Source: JBDHTQ01 sp039808765
Lineage (GTDB): Bacteria; Pseudomonadota; Alphaproteobacteria; UBA2400
Length of the DNA stretch: 49,951 nt
Reading direction: 5' to 3'
NCBI GenBank assembly: GCA_039808765.1
Contig: JBDHTQ010000011.1
Location: 1 to 49,951 of the forward strand
Below the pieces are notes generated by a model. That model made no database searches. It saw nothing but the letters and a program-made list of their open reading frames with translations, and had not been told where the DNA came from. The position numbers and the translations under genes were made by a program. Of the stretch, positions 34,082-41,965 are shown piece by piece (the first letter of the stretch is position 1; every line of letters starts with the position of its first letter).

Positions 34082-34560
34082 TTAGTGAGAATTTTTGTCG
34101 ATACGAAAAACCTGGTTGTGGGTATCCCCGCGCAAGCTGTCGGCGCGCTCAACCTGCCAGCTGCACGTTGTAATAGCGATACAAGATGATAGCGTTCATT
34201 CCATCGCTTTGTCATCATGATGTACTACGCGTTAGACTTTGTAGCAACCTCTTCCATTGCAGATGAATTTATTTCACAGGCTGCGTAGGGCGTACGCTCA
34301 TGAATATCCCTGACAAATTGGATTTATTCCTACTATATCAAAAGTTGGTTTGCTAATCTCAGAAATTTTTCCTGCTTTTGGACAAGAATAATGGCGCGAG
34401 GATCAATGTTTTGATGAACCCATTGTGCGGCCTCACGCTTGCATTGAAAAAGTTTTGATCATCCTGTGACAGCAAAAGGCACAGGCTTCAGTATCGCTCT
34501 TTATTCCGAAATACTGCATTTATCCCCCAATGATGTTGCGCTGCGTTTGAGCCGTTTTTC
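34082..34560 (-). pseudogene. Remnant of a third GT-C-like paralogue (C-terminal part)
   Basis: Translated in pieces on the reverse strand, the region matches the C-termini of both flanking genes. EAAQWVHQNIDPRAIILVQ parallels ETVMWVNKNLSPQAVLLVQ, followed by a broken LVDLVGLKS-type region, DIHERTPYAACEINS, and then YIMMTKRWNERYHLVSLLQ, which parallels the EWNKVYNITTLLQ region. The end, RIDKNSH plus stop (34082-34084), mirrors KINKNAS. Several frame changes and at least one in-frame stop occur. Only about the last 150 residues' worth remains, so the N-terminal membrane part has been deleted. Confidence 0.8.
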
Positions 34561-34580
34561 AATCTGTACATCCTTTATCG

Positions 34581-36041
34581 TCAACTGTCATTAGAACCTC
34601 TTTTGCTGATGCGATAGACACGATAAAGGGTCTCTCCTCTTTCATTATCTACCCGTTCAATCGACCAGTTCTGATGTTTAAACATTTCAAGAAACGAAAA
34701 TACCCGTTCCCAATCCGTTGTCGTAACAAAATACTGTGCATGAGTGTTTTGCGCGATCGTATCAATTGCCAAAGCACGATTACATGACTTGTCCGTTAAT
34801 TCTTGATGAACATAAGCGCTTTCTATTGATTTTAACCCCACCAGATCAACCAAGGGCTGCACACCGATCTGTGAGATTCTCCCCGCATCCAAGACAAGCA
34901 CAACAGAATCCTGCGGTATATTTTTTGCGACCCATGCAGCCATTTGGGTATTTTCGTTGGCGTAATAATCAATTTGTCGACGATAAAACGCAGCCTGACC
35001 CGGCAAGGAAAAAACAAGAAACATAACAACCACTAACGCGCTTGAGCGGCTAAGTATTGCGACGGTCTTTTGTGTGCTATTTAAGGTAGCTGCCCATCCA
35101 TAAAGTGCAAAAGGCATCAACAAAAAAGCATATCTTGAGTGATTATAAACCAACCCTTCAGGCAATTTGATCAGATATGCGAGGAAGAAAATTGCAAAAA
35201 ACGAGATCATTATCCATCGCAGTCGCGTAAAAATTGCAAACACAAACCCAAGTGAACAGGGACCCAATGCGATGAAAAAACTTAACAGAAATATAAATGA
35301 GTCACTCAGACGATCTTTTAAAGGCTGGCAATGACTCGCAATAAAACTCGCTTTTGCTGAAATCGTATTCGGCAAAACAAAACCCGCTTGCCAATAAAGC
35401 ACACCGCAACCAAGCACAAATGTAACACAAAAAACCGCTAACCCCTTGCGTACATTGGGGGAACGATGAAGCAAAGTAAAACCAATAAATATGATCGATA
35501 AAGCACTCAGTTCAGGTCGGATAAAGGGCTGTAAGGCCGCGAGCGCAAAGGCCCATAAACCAATTTTTTTTTCACTAAGCGCAACAATGATCCATGTTAA
35601 TGCCGACATGCCCATCGCGGTTTCCAAACCATTGGTAATTTGATAGAATGTTTTCCCAACAAACAAGCTTGTTACGGCTAATAAAAAAGATAAAAGTGGT
35701 GTCATTTCCTGCAAACGACAAAGCTTATAGAAACCACATACTAGCAGGATGATCGCAAGCGTGCTTACGCCCCAATGCGCAAGTGATAACGGAAAAAATT
35801 GGGCAAAGATAACAATAATTCCTGTATAAAGAGGACTGGTGACCCCCTCCCACGGCTGCGCACCAATAAACCGCATTTCTTTTCCGGCAACGATGCTGCT
35901 GACGGAATGTTCAACAATATAGGCATCATCAAGAACGAATTGATCAAATCCAATTATCGACCAAAGACAAACCAGAACCCCGCATAAAAAAAAAGAGAGC
36001 AGAAAATACGCTTTGCTGTCATTGCTTATTCTTATGGGCAT
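34581..36041 (-). CDS. Polytopic membrane protein, GT-C glycosyltransferase-like, paralogue B
   Basis: The product is 486 residues from the ATG at 36041 (GAGGAG 6 nt upstream). It has about ten TM segments and the same first-loop motif as paralogue A: FDQFVLDDAYIVEHSVSS, then GVTSPLYTGIIVIF. The central GLETAMGMSALTWIIVAL corresponds to GLETALAMATAAWIIVGF of A. The C-terminal soluble part ends VERVDNERGETLYRVYRI. A tandem duplication, with the remnant between the two copies, is clear. It probably handles polyprenyl-linked sugars at the inner membrane, which is inferred from the fold type only. Confidence 0.7.
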   Translation of the reverse strand: MPIRISNDSKAYFLLSFFLCGVLVCLWSIIGFDQFVLDDAYIVEHSVSSIVAGKEMRFIGAQPWEGVTSPLYTGIIVIFAQFFPLSLAHWGVSTLAIILLVCGFYKLCRLQEMTPLLSFLLAVTSLFVGKTFYQITNGLETAMGMSALTWIIVALSEKKIGLWAFALAALQPFIRPELSALSIIFIGFTLLHRSPNVRKGLAVFCVTFVLGCGVLYWQAGFVLPNTISAKASFIASHCQPLKDRLSDSFIFLLSFFIALGPCSLGFVFAIFTRLRWIMISFFAIFFLAYLIKLPEGLVYNHSRYAFLLMPFALYGWAATLNSTQKTVAILSRSSALVVVMFLVFSLPGQAAFYRRQIDYYANENTQMAAWVAKNIPQDSVVLVLDAGRISQIGVQPLVDLVGLKSIESAYVHQELTDKSCNRALAIDTIAQNTHAQYFVTTTDWERVFSFLEMFKHQNWSIERVDNERGETLYRVYRISKRGSNDS

Positions 36042-36111
36042 CACCCGCTCCTCTTTGATTCAATCGAATAGGTGTTAAAATATTTGTTTCTTTATAACAA
36101 GAGCGGAGATT

Positions 36112-36210
36112 ATGAATTTTTATCAATTTGGCGAAAAACAAAAGAGAAAACGTCACGTCTCCACCCCTTCAACAAAAGGTGCCGCATCGATAAAACCTAA
36201 AAATTCCTGA
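36112..36210 (+). CDS. Possible small basic peptide (32 aa)
   Basis: An ATG with GGAG 4 nt upstream opens a 32-codon frame ending in TGA. The product is strongly basic (GEKQKRKRHVSTPSTKG) and unrelated to anything I know. It lies on the opposite strand in the 179-bp gap between paralogue B and mdaB. A real small gene is possible; chance is also possible. Confidence 0.3.
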   Translation: MNFYQFGEKQKRKRHVSTPSTKGAASIKPKNS

Positions 36211-36220
36211 CTTTTCTTGA

Positions 36221-36805
36221 TTAGAAAAACTTATTTATATGCGCTTCCAAGCGTTTAAAGTCATTTTCTATTTCCGGGTTTTTCATGACATCAAAACATG
36301 TGAATGTCGGCAATGGCTCCATTGCAAAAAAACGGAAATTCATGTGAGCCGGAAAAAACAAATCATCAACACTTTTCCCCTGAAACAGATATTGCGCCGT
36401 ATCATCAAAGGCTTCTTTGGGAGCGTTGAACGTAAGCGACAACATGTATTTTTTACCCGCGAGAACACCACCACCGCCATAATTATCCTTCGGGGACTGC
36501 GCGCTGCGACCATCAGCATTGCAAAGCAAACCACCGGTGCCAAGCATGTACACTTCATCCATGTATTTTTTAGCGCGCCACGGCACACCCATCCAGTTTA
36601 CCGGGGTTTGTAGAATAACGACATCTGCCCAGCGATGATTTTCAACCTCTTCCTGAACATTATACTCATCCATAACATGACGATGACGCACCTCAAACCC
36701 TTTGCGCCTAAGGTGTTCATCCATACGACGAACAAGCTCCTCATTTAGCTTTCCCGGTGAAAAATCGTAATATTGGTGTGCATTAAGGATAAACGCTTTG
36801 TTCAT
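36221..36805 (-). CDS. mdaB: NAD(P)H-dependent quinone oxidoreductase, MdaB type
   Basis: The 194-residue flavodoxin-fold FAD protein reduces quinones by two electrons and protects against oxidative stress. Typical parts are AFILNAHQYYDFSPGKLNE, HRWADVVILQTPVNWMGVPW, KKYMDEVY and YMLSLTFNAPKEAF. I chose the ATG at 36805, with GGAGA about 8 nt upstream, which gives the usual family length of about 193 residues; the longer frame adds an unrelated leader. Confidence 0.92.
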   Translation of the reverse strand: MNKAFILNAHQYYDFSPGKLNEELVRRMDEHLRRKGFEVRHRHVMDEYNVQEEVENHRWADVVILQTPVNWMGVPWRAKKYMDEVYMLGTGGLLCNADGRSAQSPKDNYGGGGVLAGKKYMLSLTFNAPKEAFDDTAQYLFQGKSVDDLFFPAHMNFRFFAMEPLPTFTCFDVMKNPEIENDFKRLEAHINKFF

Positions 36806-36934
36806 CGGTCTGTCTCCGTTAAGAATGAATCTTAGCATACGTTACTTCATTGAATTTTTAAAGATCGTCCCAGTTAATTTGATAAATCCCCTTTTTCTAG
36901 TTAAAGAAATTTATTTTGAACACCTTCTTCACGT

Positions 36935-37426
36935 ATGTTATCCATGCAAAAATTTAATCATAATATACTGAGGGCTATGATGAATGATTATAGAACAAGT
37001 ACCGATGTCAGCTCATTTTGGAATGGACTTAGCACAGCTGCGAGAGATGCTTCAACATATGTACTCGTCGGCTCAGCACTAAGTTTTTTTTTAGCAAGTA
37101 CTTTTAATCTCCCAGGACCAGTTATTGATGGGTCTGCAGGTTTAGCTTTTAGTTCAGCAATCAATTTGGGCCTAGCACTTGGCTTGGAACGATTGAATCC
37201 CCTCCCAAAAAAGTTTTCTCCACATGATTTTGATCGGGGAAGGCGTACAGGGATGATTGCTTCCGTTGTTTTTTCACTATGCATCGCTGCGGGTTTGAAT
37301 ATGATACAGAACACCCCCCCTGAACAGGCGCCCTGTAACGCGATAAACGCTGGCGTTGGCGTTATCTATGGTGGTAACAATATGCAAGAATCTTTTTATT
37401 GTCCCTCCCCGATAAGAGTGCGTTAA
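36935..37426 (+). CDS. Small membrane protein of unknown function
   Basis: The product is 163 residues with two or three hydrophobic segments (TYVLVGSALSFFLASTF, FSSAINLGLALGL, MIASVVFSLCIAAGLNM). An asparagine/glycine-rich tail with cysteines (CNAINAGVGVIYGGNN) follows. Three possible ATGs lie in the first 16 codons. No family is recognised, and it is convergent with the cyclase gene. Confidence 0.55.
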   Translation: MLSMQKFNHNILRAMMNDYRTSTDVSSFWNGLSTAARDASTYVLVGSALSFFLASTFNLPGPVIDGSAGLAFSSAINLGLALGLERLNPLPKKFSPHDFDRGRRTGMIASVVFSLCIAAGLNMIQNTPPEQAPCNAINAGVGVIYGGNNMQESFYCPSPIRVR

Positions 37427-37459
37427 AGATCAAAAATCAAGGTGCAGTATTGGGTGTTT

Positions 37460-38095
37460 TTAATGATCCTGCTGAAAAAGAACTGCGCGGACGGGCGAAC
37501 CGTCCCCTTTTTCAATTTTCAACGGCAAGGCGATAAGCTTGTATCGACCGGGCACGACGTCGCGAAGAGCAAGCCCTTCAAGTACGATAACGTCGGCCCC
37601 AAGAATGGCACGATGCGCTGGATATTCCTCGTTGCCATACTGATCAATACTTACATAGTCGAAACCAACCAAATTTAATCGCGCTTTGACGATCTCATTA
37701 GCAGCCTCTTTGCTGATGTAAACGTGCCGCTCATTAAAAGCGCCAGTTCCGCTCCATTGCCAAGAATTCTTGGTCTTAAGGAGCAGCGAGTCTCCGGGTT
37801 TTAAGTGCAGTGATGTAATATCCTCAGCCAGAACACATTCGCCAAAAACCTCATGAACGACAGCATCAACGACAAATCGATCGAGTGGTATTTCATCAAG
37901 ACTATTTCCATCTAAAACAAAATGGGACGGCGGATCAACATGAGTTAGGAAATGCGTTGTCCACCCAAGCTTTGTGATCCTGCAAGGGCAACTGTTAGTA
38001 ATCGTGCAAATTGAGGATACTTCAATCGGGTTATCTCCAGGGTATACGGTTGCATCACTGGAAATCGTGATTGAAACGTCAATCGGTTTTTTCAT
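37460..38095 (-). CDS. Cyclase/KynB-type metal-dependent hydrolase
   Basis: The product is 211 residues from the ATG at 38095, preceded by AGGAA at 5 nt. The PF04199 cyclase motif is present: HFLTHVDPPSHF matches HxxxHxDxPxH, the metal-binding site. YPGDNPIEV near the start and a late LVGFDYVSIDQYG also fit. Members include kynurenine formamidase, which turns N-formylkynurenine to kynurenine, and other cyclic amide or ester hydrolases. No tryptophan-catabolism gene lies nearby, so the substrate is uncertain. It is convergent with the small membrane protein. Confidence 0.85.
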   Translation of the reverse strand: MKKPIDVSITISSDATVYPGDNPIEVSSICTITNSCPCRITKLGWTTHFLTHVDPPSHFVLDGNSLDEIPLDRFVVDAVVHEVFGECVLAEDITSLHLKPGDSLLLKTKNSWQWSGTGAFNERHVYISKEAANEIVKARLNLVGFDYVSIDQYGNEEYPAHRAILGADVIVLEGLALRDVVPGRYKLIALPLKIEKGDGSPVRAVLFQQDH

Positions 38096-38250
38096 AAATT
38101 CCTCGCTCAGTAAACCTGACGTATTTGGATAAGTTGATACGCGCTGCTTTTGGGACGTGTCCATCACACCACTGCCATGTTTTTAACATATACATAAATT
38201 ATAGGCCATACCCGTTTGAGAATTCTAGGCCGTGATAAACAGCATAAATT

Positions 38251-39951
38251 ATGCCCGAGGGTATCACATTGAGCTGTTTAAGATCTATTTATAGACTGAA
38301 TCGCGCAAGCTTTATACTTTTCTGCCTGACACGGTTGTGCGATGATTTATGCAAGACCTTCTGGCATGCATTAATGATGAGCGACCCATTCTTTGAAGGG
38401 CATAAGCCCATAAGAAATAAAATTCGCACCTATGAAGCGGATACGCTGATAGATATAGCATTGAGAACCCTTTACGAAAACGAAAACGATTTGACCAACG
38501 GGCGCTATATTCCGTGGGAATTGTTGCTGCTGATACGCTGGACGCTGCAATACAAAACCCAGCCCAATCCGAAGGTTCCGGCCGAAACGGACATGAACGG
38601 TCTCCTAACCCAGATTAGGGGGCTATCTGAGCTCGATAAGCTCCTTCCGGAAGGTGGGCCGCATTCTTTTTCAAAATTCATGCGGCGGACAGCCTTTCAG
38701 CAATTTCCGTATCAACTGAAGGACCTTCACCTGCTGCAGAAAATTGGGAGACAGCTCATTCTGTTCGAGGACATTGGCAAGGATTTTAACATCCCTGACA
38801 ACTTTGAGGAATTATCCGGCTTCCGTCCGCAAGATTTTCTCACGTTCTGTTTCTACCTATGGCTCGCGGTAAAAAACCGGCAGTTTATCTCGCTGGTCGA
38901 TTTCGAGGACATAACCGAGGTAGAGAAAGTAAAGAAACTCCTTAAGCTAATTTCTCTCTCGGTCGATGAGGCAGGAAAATATCTCGAACAAGACGCCCGC
39001 TCCAAGGATAGCAGGTTCGTGCTTCAACTATACGAAGTCTGCCCACTATTCCGTTATCCCTTCCTCAAGGTGGCCGACAAATACGCCTGTTACTCAAAGA
39101 GCTTGTTTCACTACTTCTTCACCAACTTCATCGATGATTTTCTCTCCAAACGAATAAACGGATGGGGGCGAATTTTCGGGAATATTTTAGAGAGGTATGT
39201 GGGCATGCGTCTTCATGACGTGAAGGCGAACTACATCCCCGATAGCGAATGGAAAAAGCGCTTTGCAAGGCAACTCAAAGTCCCAGACTTCACTTTATCC
39301 TCGGACAACGCGACGGTGTTCATTGAGGTAAAGAGTAAGGCGCTGGGCCTTCAGCCAAGCGTCTATCAAACGAATGCATCCCTTGCCAAAAATTTAGACG
39401 ACAGCATCGTAAAAGGTGTCGTTCAGATGTATTCATTGGCCCACGCTTTGCGCCAACAGCCGCAAGACGATATTCCGAACACGAAGAATTTCTATGGAAT
39501 TGTAGTTACCTACAAAAGTCACTTGCTCGGTAGTGGTGTCAGCTTTTGGGAAGAGTTCTTGAGGGACAAGGTCGAAGAAGAGCTGAAAGAGCTGGACATA
39601 GATATAAATATCATACGACCTGAAAACCTGTTCTTTTTATCCATCGACGAGTTCGACTATCTCATCATGTTCATGAAACGGTATCCAGATAAGCCGCTGG
39701 TTAGTGTTCTTGAGCAAGCCAAGGAGTTTGCCGCCACCCCAGCCACATCGAGCTACTTCTTCGAGGACTATCTACGGAGGATGTCGCCTGAGAACACGCT
39801 AGCAGTGCCAGATTGGCTACTGAAACGCACACGGGCACTCCCCAACACGATATTGAAGATGATGGAGGAAAAGAACCCCGGAAGCATGGAAGCAGCTCGC
39901 CTTCGTCGAGAATTTAATGCTGCCTCACCGAGGGTTGAGCTTGAAGAATAA
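38251..39951 (+). CDS. Large PD-(D/E)XK nuclease-like protein
   Basis: The product is 566 residues. The core nuclease motif reads VPDFTLSSDNATVFIEVKSK: D346, E359 and K361 fit the PD-(D/E)XK metal-binding set of restriction-type endonucleases. The N-terminal 300 residues are helical and unrecognised (for instance FLTFCFYLWLAVKNRQFISL), and a C-terminal helical part follows. The ATG at 38251 has no clear ribosome-binding site; a start at the ATGs near 38374 is also possible. It may be a stand-alone restriction or defence nuclease, or a repair enzyme. No methyltransferase or ATPase partner is adjacent. Confidence 0.7.
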   Translation: MPEGITLSCLRSIYRLNRASFILFCLTRLCDDLCKTFWHALMMSDPFFEGHKPIRNKIRTYEADTLIDIALRTLYENENDLTNGRYIPWELLLLIRWTLQYKTQPNPKVPAETDMNGLLTQIRGLSELDKLLPEGGPHSFSKFMRRTAFQQFPYQLKDLHLLQKIGRQLILFEDIGKDFNIPDNFEELSGFRPQDFLTFCFYLWLAVKNRQFISLVDFEDITEVEKVKKLLKLISLSVDEAGKYLEQDARSKDSRFVLQLYEVCPLFRYPFLKVADKYACYSKSLFHYFFTNFIDDFLSKRINGWGRIFGNILERYVGMRLHDVKANYIPDSEWKKRFARQLKVPDFTLSSDNATVFIEVKSKALGLQPSVYQTNASLAKNLDDSIVKGVVQMYSLAHALRQQPQDDIPNTKNFYGIVVTYKSHLLGSGVSFWEEFLRDKVEEELKELDIDINIIRPENLFFLSIDEFDYLIMFMKRYPDKPLVSVLEQAKEFAATPATSSYFFEDYLRRMSPENTLAVPDWLLKRTRALPNTILKMMEEKNPGSMEAARLRREFNAASPRVELEE

Positions 39952-40052
39952 AACTAGCCATCCATGTTACATCAACCCAGTTCATTCTTAAATTGATGAT
40001 ATGATTGATGGTATAGAAACCGAATATTATAAATAAATAAAATCACTATTTA

Positions 40053-40147
40053 ATGGCGGGGGTGGGATTCAAAACTTTTCTTTATCCAACTGAAATTAAA
40101 TGTATTTTTATGCACAACTCCAGAAAATACCCACATTTCTACCCGCA
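40053..40147. repeat. Left attachment site copy and arm-type repeats
   Basis: TGGCGG (40053-40058) followed by GGGTGGGATTC repeats the tRNA-Ser 3' end at 46801-46820, with a 3-base deletion. Inside it lie TACCCACA (40128-40135) and TACCCGCA (40140-40147), then CTGGATT (40154-40160). The same three blocks, with the same 12-bp and 14-bp spacings, occur at 46668, 46680 and 46694 near the other end. They look like integrase arm-binding sites. Confidence 0.7.
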
Positions 40148-40222
40148 AATTCTCTGGATTTGGAATTGCGCCCTTGGACGTGCTGGGATAGTCTGCTGCT
40201 GGAAATGATGAACGAGGCTCAC

Positions 40223-40756
40223 ATGAAAAAATTGTCCGCAAGCATACTGGCTGTTGTCATTGTGACTGGGTGCGCTCCCACTCGGCAGGAATTGGCGCTT
40301 ACAGCCAGTCAGCAGTGTAACAATCCGGGTATTGACGTCATGTCCCCTGATTTTCAGGGATCTGCCTCGCCCGCAGCCATTGAAGCGTTTTATTCGTGCA
40401 TGATTGAAAAACTCATGCCAAGCGAGACAACATTTTCAGATAAACTAGGATATGTTGCCCTTGCATTTGTCACTAAAAATTCAAATGTAGGGGGGTACAC
40501 CAATAAAAGGAAAGCCGCGCTCCAGATGCCCCTTGCTTACCAACAAACGCTTTGGCGACAGATCTCCTCTGGAGAACGCACGAGAAACAGCGCGCAGGAG
40601 GCATGGATTCTTTGGAGTTCCAATGAGACTCGCCAAGAAGAGGCTATCAACGCTCTTAATGAACAGACCATCGCTGTTCAGCAAATCCGCAATTCACCCA
40701 CACACTGCACGGGCATGAATATGGGCGGGGGGATGACAAGCTTAGATTGTTTTTAA
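40223..40756 (+). CDS. Predicted lipoprotein of unknown function
   Basis: The product is 177 residues from the ATG at 40223. The short signal peptide KKLSASILAVVIVTGC ends in a lipobox (IVTGC), so the protein should be lipid-anchored. The longer frame to 40100 lacks signal features. The mature part has several cysteines (QQCNNPGIDVMSPDF, YSCMIEKLMP, THCTGMN). It is element cargo and lies directly after the left attachment site. No family is recognised. Confidence 0.6.
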   Translation: MKKLSASILAVVIVTGCAPTRQELALTASQQCNNPGIDVMSPDFQGSASPAAIEAFYSCMIEKLMPSETTFSDKLGYVALAFVTKNSNVGGYTNKRKAALQMPLAYQQTLWRQISSGERTRNSAQEAWILWSSNETRQEEAINALNEQTIAVQQIRNSPTHCTGMNMGGGMTSLDCF

Positions 40757-41072
40757 GCAGGAAGGTATTAAGCACGAGGGGCCTTCTTTTGATTATGCTA
40801 GCCATTGGAGCAGTTTGGTTTGTAGTCCGCCAGATAGACGAGTGCCGATCTTATTCAGATTTTACCTGCAATGAAATTATAAGGCTGATTATAACGTTCT
40901 TTTTTATTACCCATCAGGGCAGGAAGAATATATGGGAGAGGCATCTGGATTGCAGTCTTGTGGGTCTCTCGCATGGTCTGCCGCAGAGAACAAAGGAGTG
41001 ATTGAGGCATATTGGGGGTATGTTTGTTGTATGAAAGCACATGGATCTGAATGTTATGAAAAACATAGGTAA
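40747..41072 (+). pseudogene. Frameshifted small exported protein gene
   Basis: The frame from 40747 (TTG) or 40795 (ATG) encodes a hydrophobic N-terminus (LLLIMLAIGAVWFVVRQID) and then loses sense near 40870-40900. The coding pattern continues in another frame as YKADYNVLFYYPSGQEEY, MGEASGLQSCGSLAWSAAEN and YVCCMKAHGSECYEKHR, ending in TAA at 41072. The two parts are joined by a frameshift near 40860-40880. Small cysteine-containing proteins of this type occur on integrative elements; I do not know their function. It overlaps the lipoprotein stop, suggesting a former two-gene unit. Confidence 0.6.
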
Positions 41073-41120
41073 TTAGGATCGTCTTTTGATAGAAACTTAG
41101 AAATGCAGTTGGGCGCTTTT

Positions 41121-41495
41121 TCACAAACTATGTGGTTGCAACTGCTGTAATTTTGCTAAGGTCTCTTCCTGAATCCTCTTTTCCCAGCGCGCGAGTATTT
41201 CTTCGTCGGTTTTGGTTGTCACAGCCTGAATCTGCGCATCAGCCTCATGCGCAGCTAATTCTGTCCGCGCCAGTTTTGGCACATGATATTCCAGCAGCTT
41301 CACAAACGTATCCATAGCCGCCTTGGGATCATCGACAGCAATACGGTCTAGCCAGACTTGCAGCTTCGGCAGGTTGCCTTCCACCAGAAGGGCGATTGCC
41401 TCCCGCGCCTGTGCGGTGGATTTGTTCGGCGTTCCCTTCTCGCGGCCTGCACCTGTGCCGTTTCCGCGTCCACTGTTTTGCACTACTTTAGCCAT
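41121..41495 (-). CDS. Small terminase-like / DUF5681-type protein
   Basis: The product is 124 residues from the ATG at 41495, with GGGAGG 4 nt upstream. The conserved start GREKGTPNKSTAQAREAI is the pattern of small DNA-packaging-related or DUF5681 proteins, followed by helical LPKLQVWLDRIAVDDPKAAM and a coiled-coil-like C-terminus (DEEILARWEKRIQEETLAKL). It is the last gene of the element's leftward operon, 14 bp after its neighbour. Confidence 0.65.
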   Translation of the reverse strand: MAKVVQNSGRGNGTGAGREKGTPNKSTAQAREAIALLVEGNLPKLQVWLDRIAVDDPKAAMDTFVKLLEYHVPKLARTELAAHEADAQIQAVTTKTDEEILARWEKRIQEETLAKLQQLQPHSL

Positions 41496-41509
41496 GCATC
41501 CTCCCGTCA

Positions 41510-41965
41510 TCATCCAAACAGAATATAGCACCTTTGCCGGTATTCTTCCTCTGCTAACCAATGCAGCGTCACTGTGGCCTGTTCCCGTTGCGTGGGCGAC
41601 AGTTGAGGATTGAACGGCAGGGAATCTAGCAGCCATGCCAGCCCGTGCGCCATGTCAGCCGGGATTGCCCTGTCCAGAAAAAAAAGGGCATGGTGAGAGA
41701 CGGCACTTTCTGCAGCTTGGTCTGCGACAGTTGCGATAGTTGCGACAGTGTCGATTTTATGAGTGTTTTTCTCTGCGACTGTTCTGCGATGGTTTGCGAC
41801 ACTTTCAGGCGGCTTGGTTTTCTCTGCTATAACTGTCGCAGACTGTCGCAATTCTGTCGCGACCAGTTGCGCCTGATTTTCCTGCACTATCGCAGGTGTC
41901 GCAACTATCGCAAAGAGCGGTGGCGCAAAATGCTTTTCGCTGGGTCGGAAGGGGCGGTAACTCAT
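41510..41965 (-). CDS. Element protein of unknown function with internal hexamer array
   Basis: The product is 151 residues from the ATG at 41965, which shares its A with the TAA of the preceding gene (TAATG); AGGTGG lies 7 nt upstream. The middle of the protein is Thr/Val/Ala-rich (TVATIATVADQAA, AIVATPAIVQ). This reflects the TGCGAC-type hexamers in the DNA. The C-terminus (LAWLLDSLPFNPQLSPTQRE, WLAEEEYRQRCYILFG) looks like a small helical domain. No function is known to me. Confidence 0.6.
   Translation of the reverse strand: MSYRPFRPSEKHFAPPLFAIVATPAIVQENQAQLVATELRQSATVIAEKTKPPESVANHRRTVAEKNTHKIDTVATIATVADQAAESAVSHHALFFLDRAIPADMAHGLAWLLDSLPFNPQLSPTQREQATVTLHWLAEEEYRQRCYILFG
41723..41912. 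repeat. Mirror-symmetric array of twelve TGCGAY/RTCGCA hexamers (candidate origin)
   Basis: Six TGCGA(C/T) copies start at 41723, 41732, 41741, 41774, 41785 and 41795. Six inverted copies, five (G/A)TCGCA and one GTCGCG, end at 41840, 41850, 41861, 41894, 41903 and 41912. The spacings 9, 9, 33, 11, 10 are identical from both outer ends, and every pair is centred on 41817.5. Sequence between the hexamers is mostly not symmetric. The copies sit in different codon phases of the gene, so protein repeats alone do not explain them. Position next to the TOPRIM/DUF3987 gene suggests a replication origin. Confidence 0.85.

Noticed and set aside
34009..34218. 69-residue reverse ORF beginning MMTKRWNERYHL
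   Set aside because: It is only an open piece of the degraded third GT-C-like paralogue, with frame changes on both sides.
40050..40241. Reverse-strand 63-residue ORF at the left attachment site, possibly an integrase 5' remnant
   Set aside because: The similarity to the region upstream of the integrase is limited to the TACCCACA-type repeats, better explained as arm-type sites at each end.
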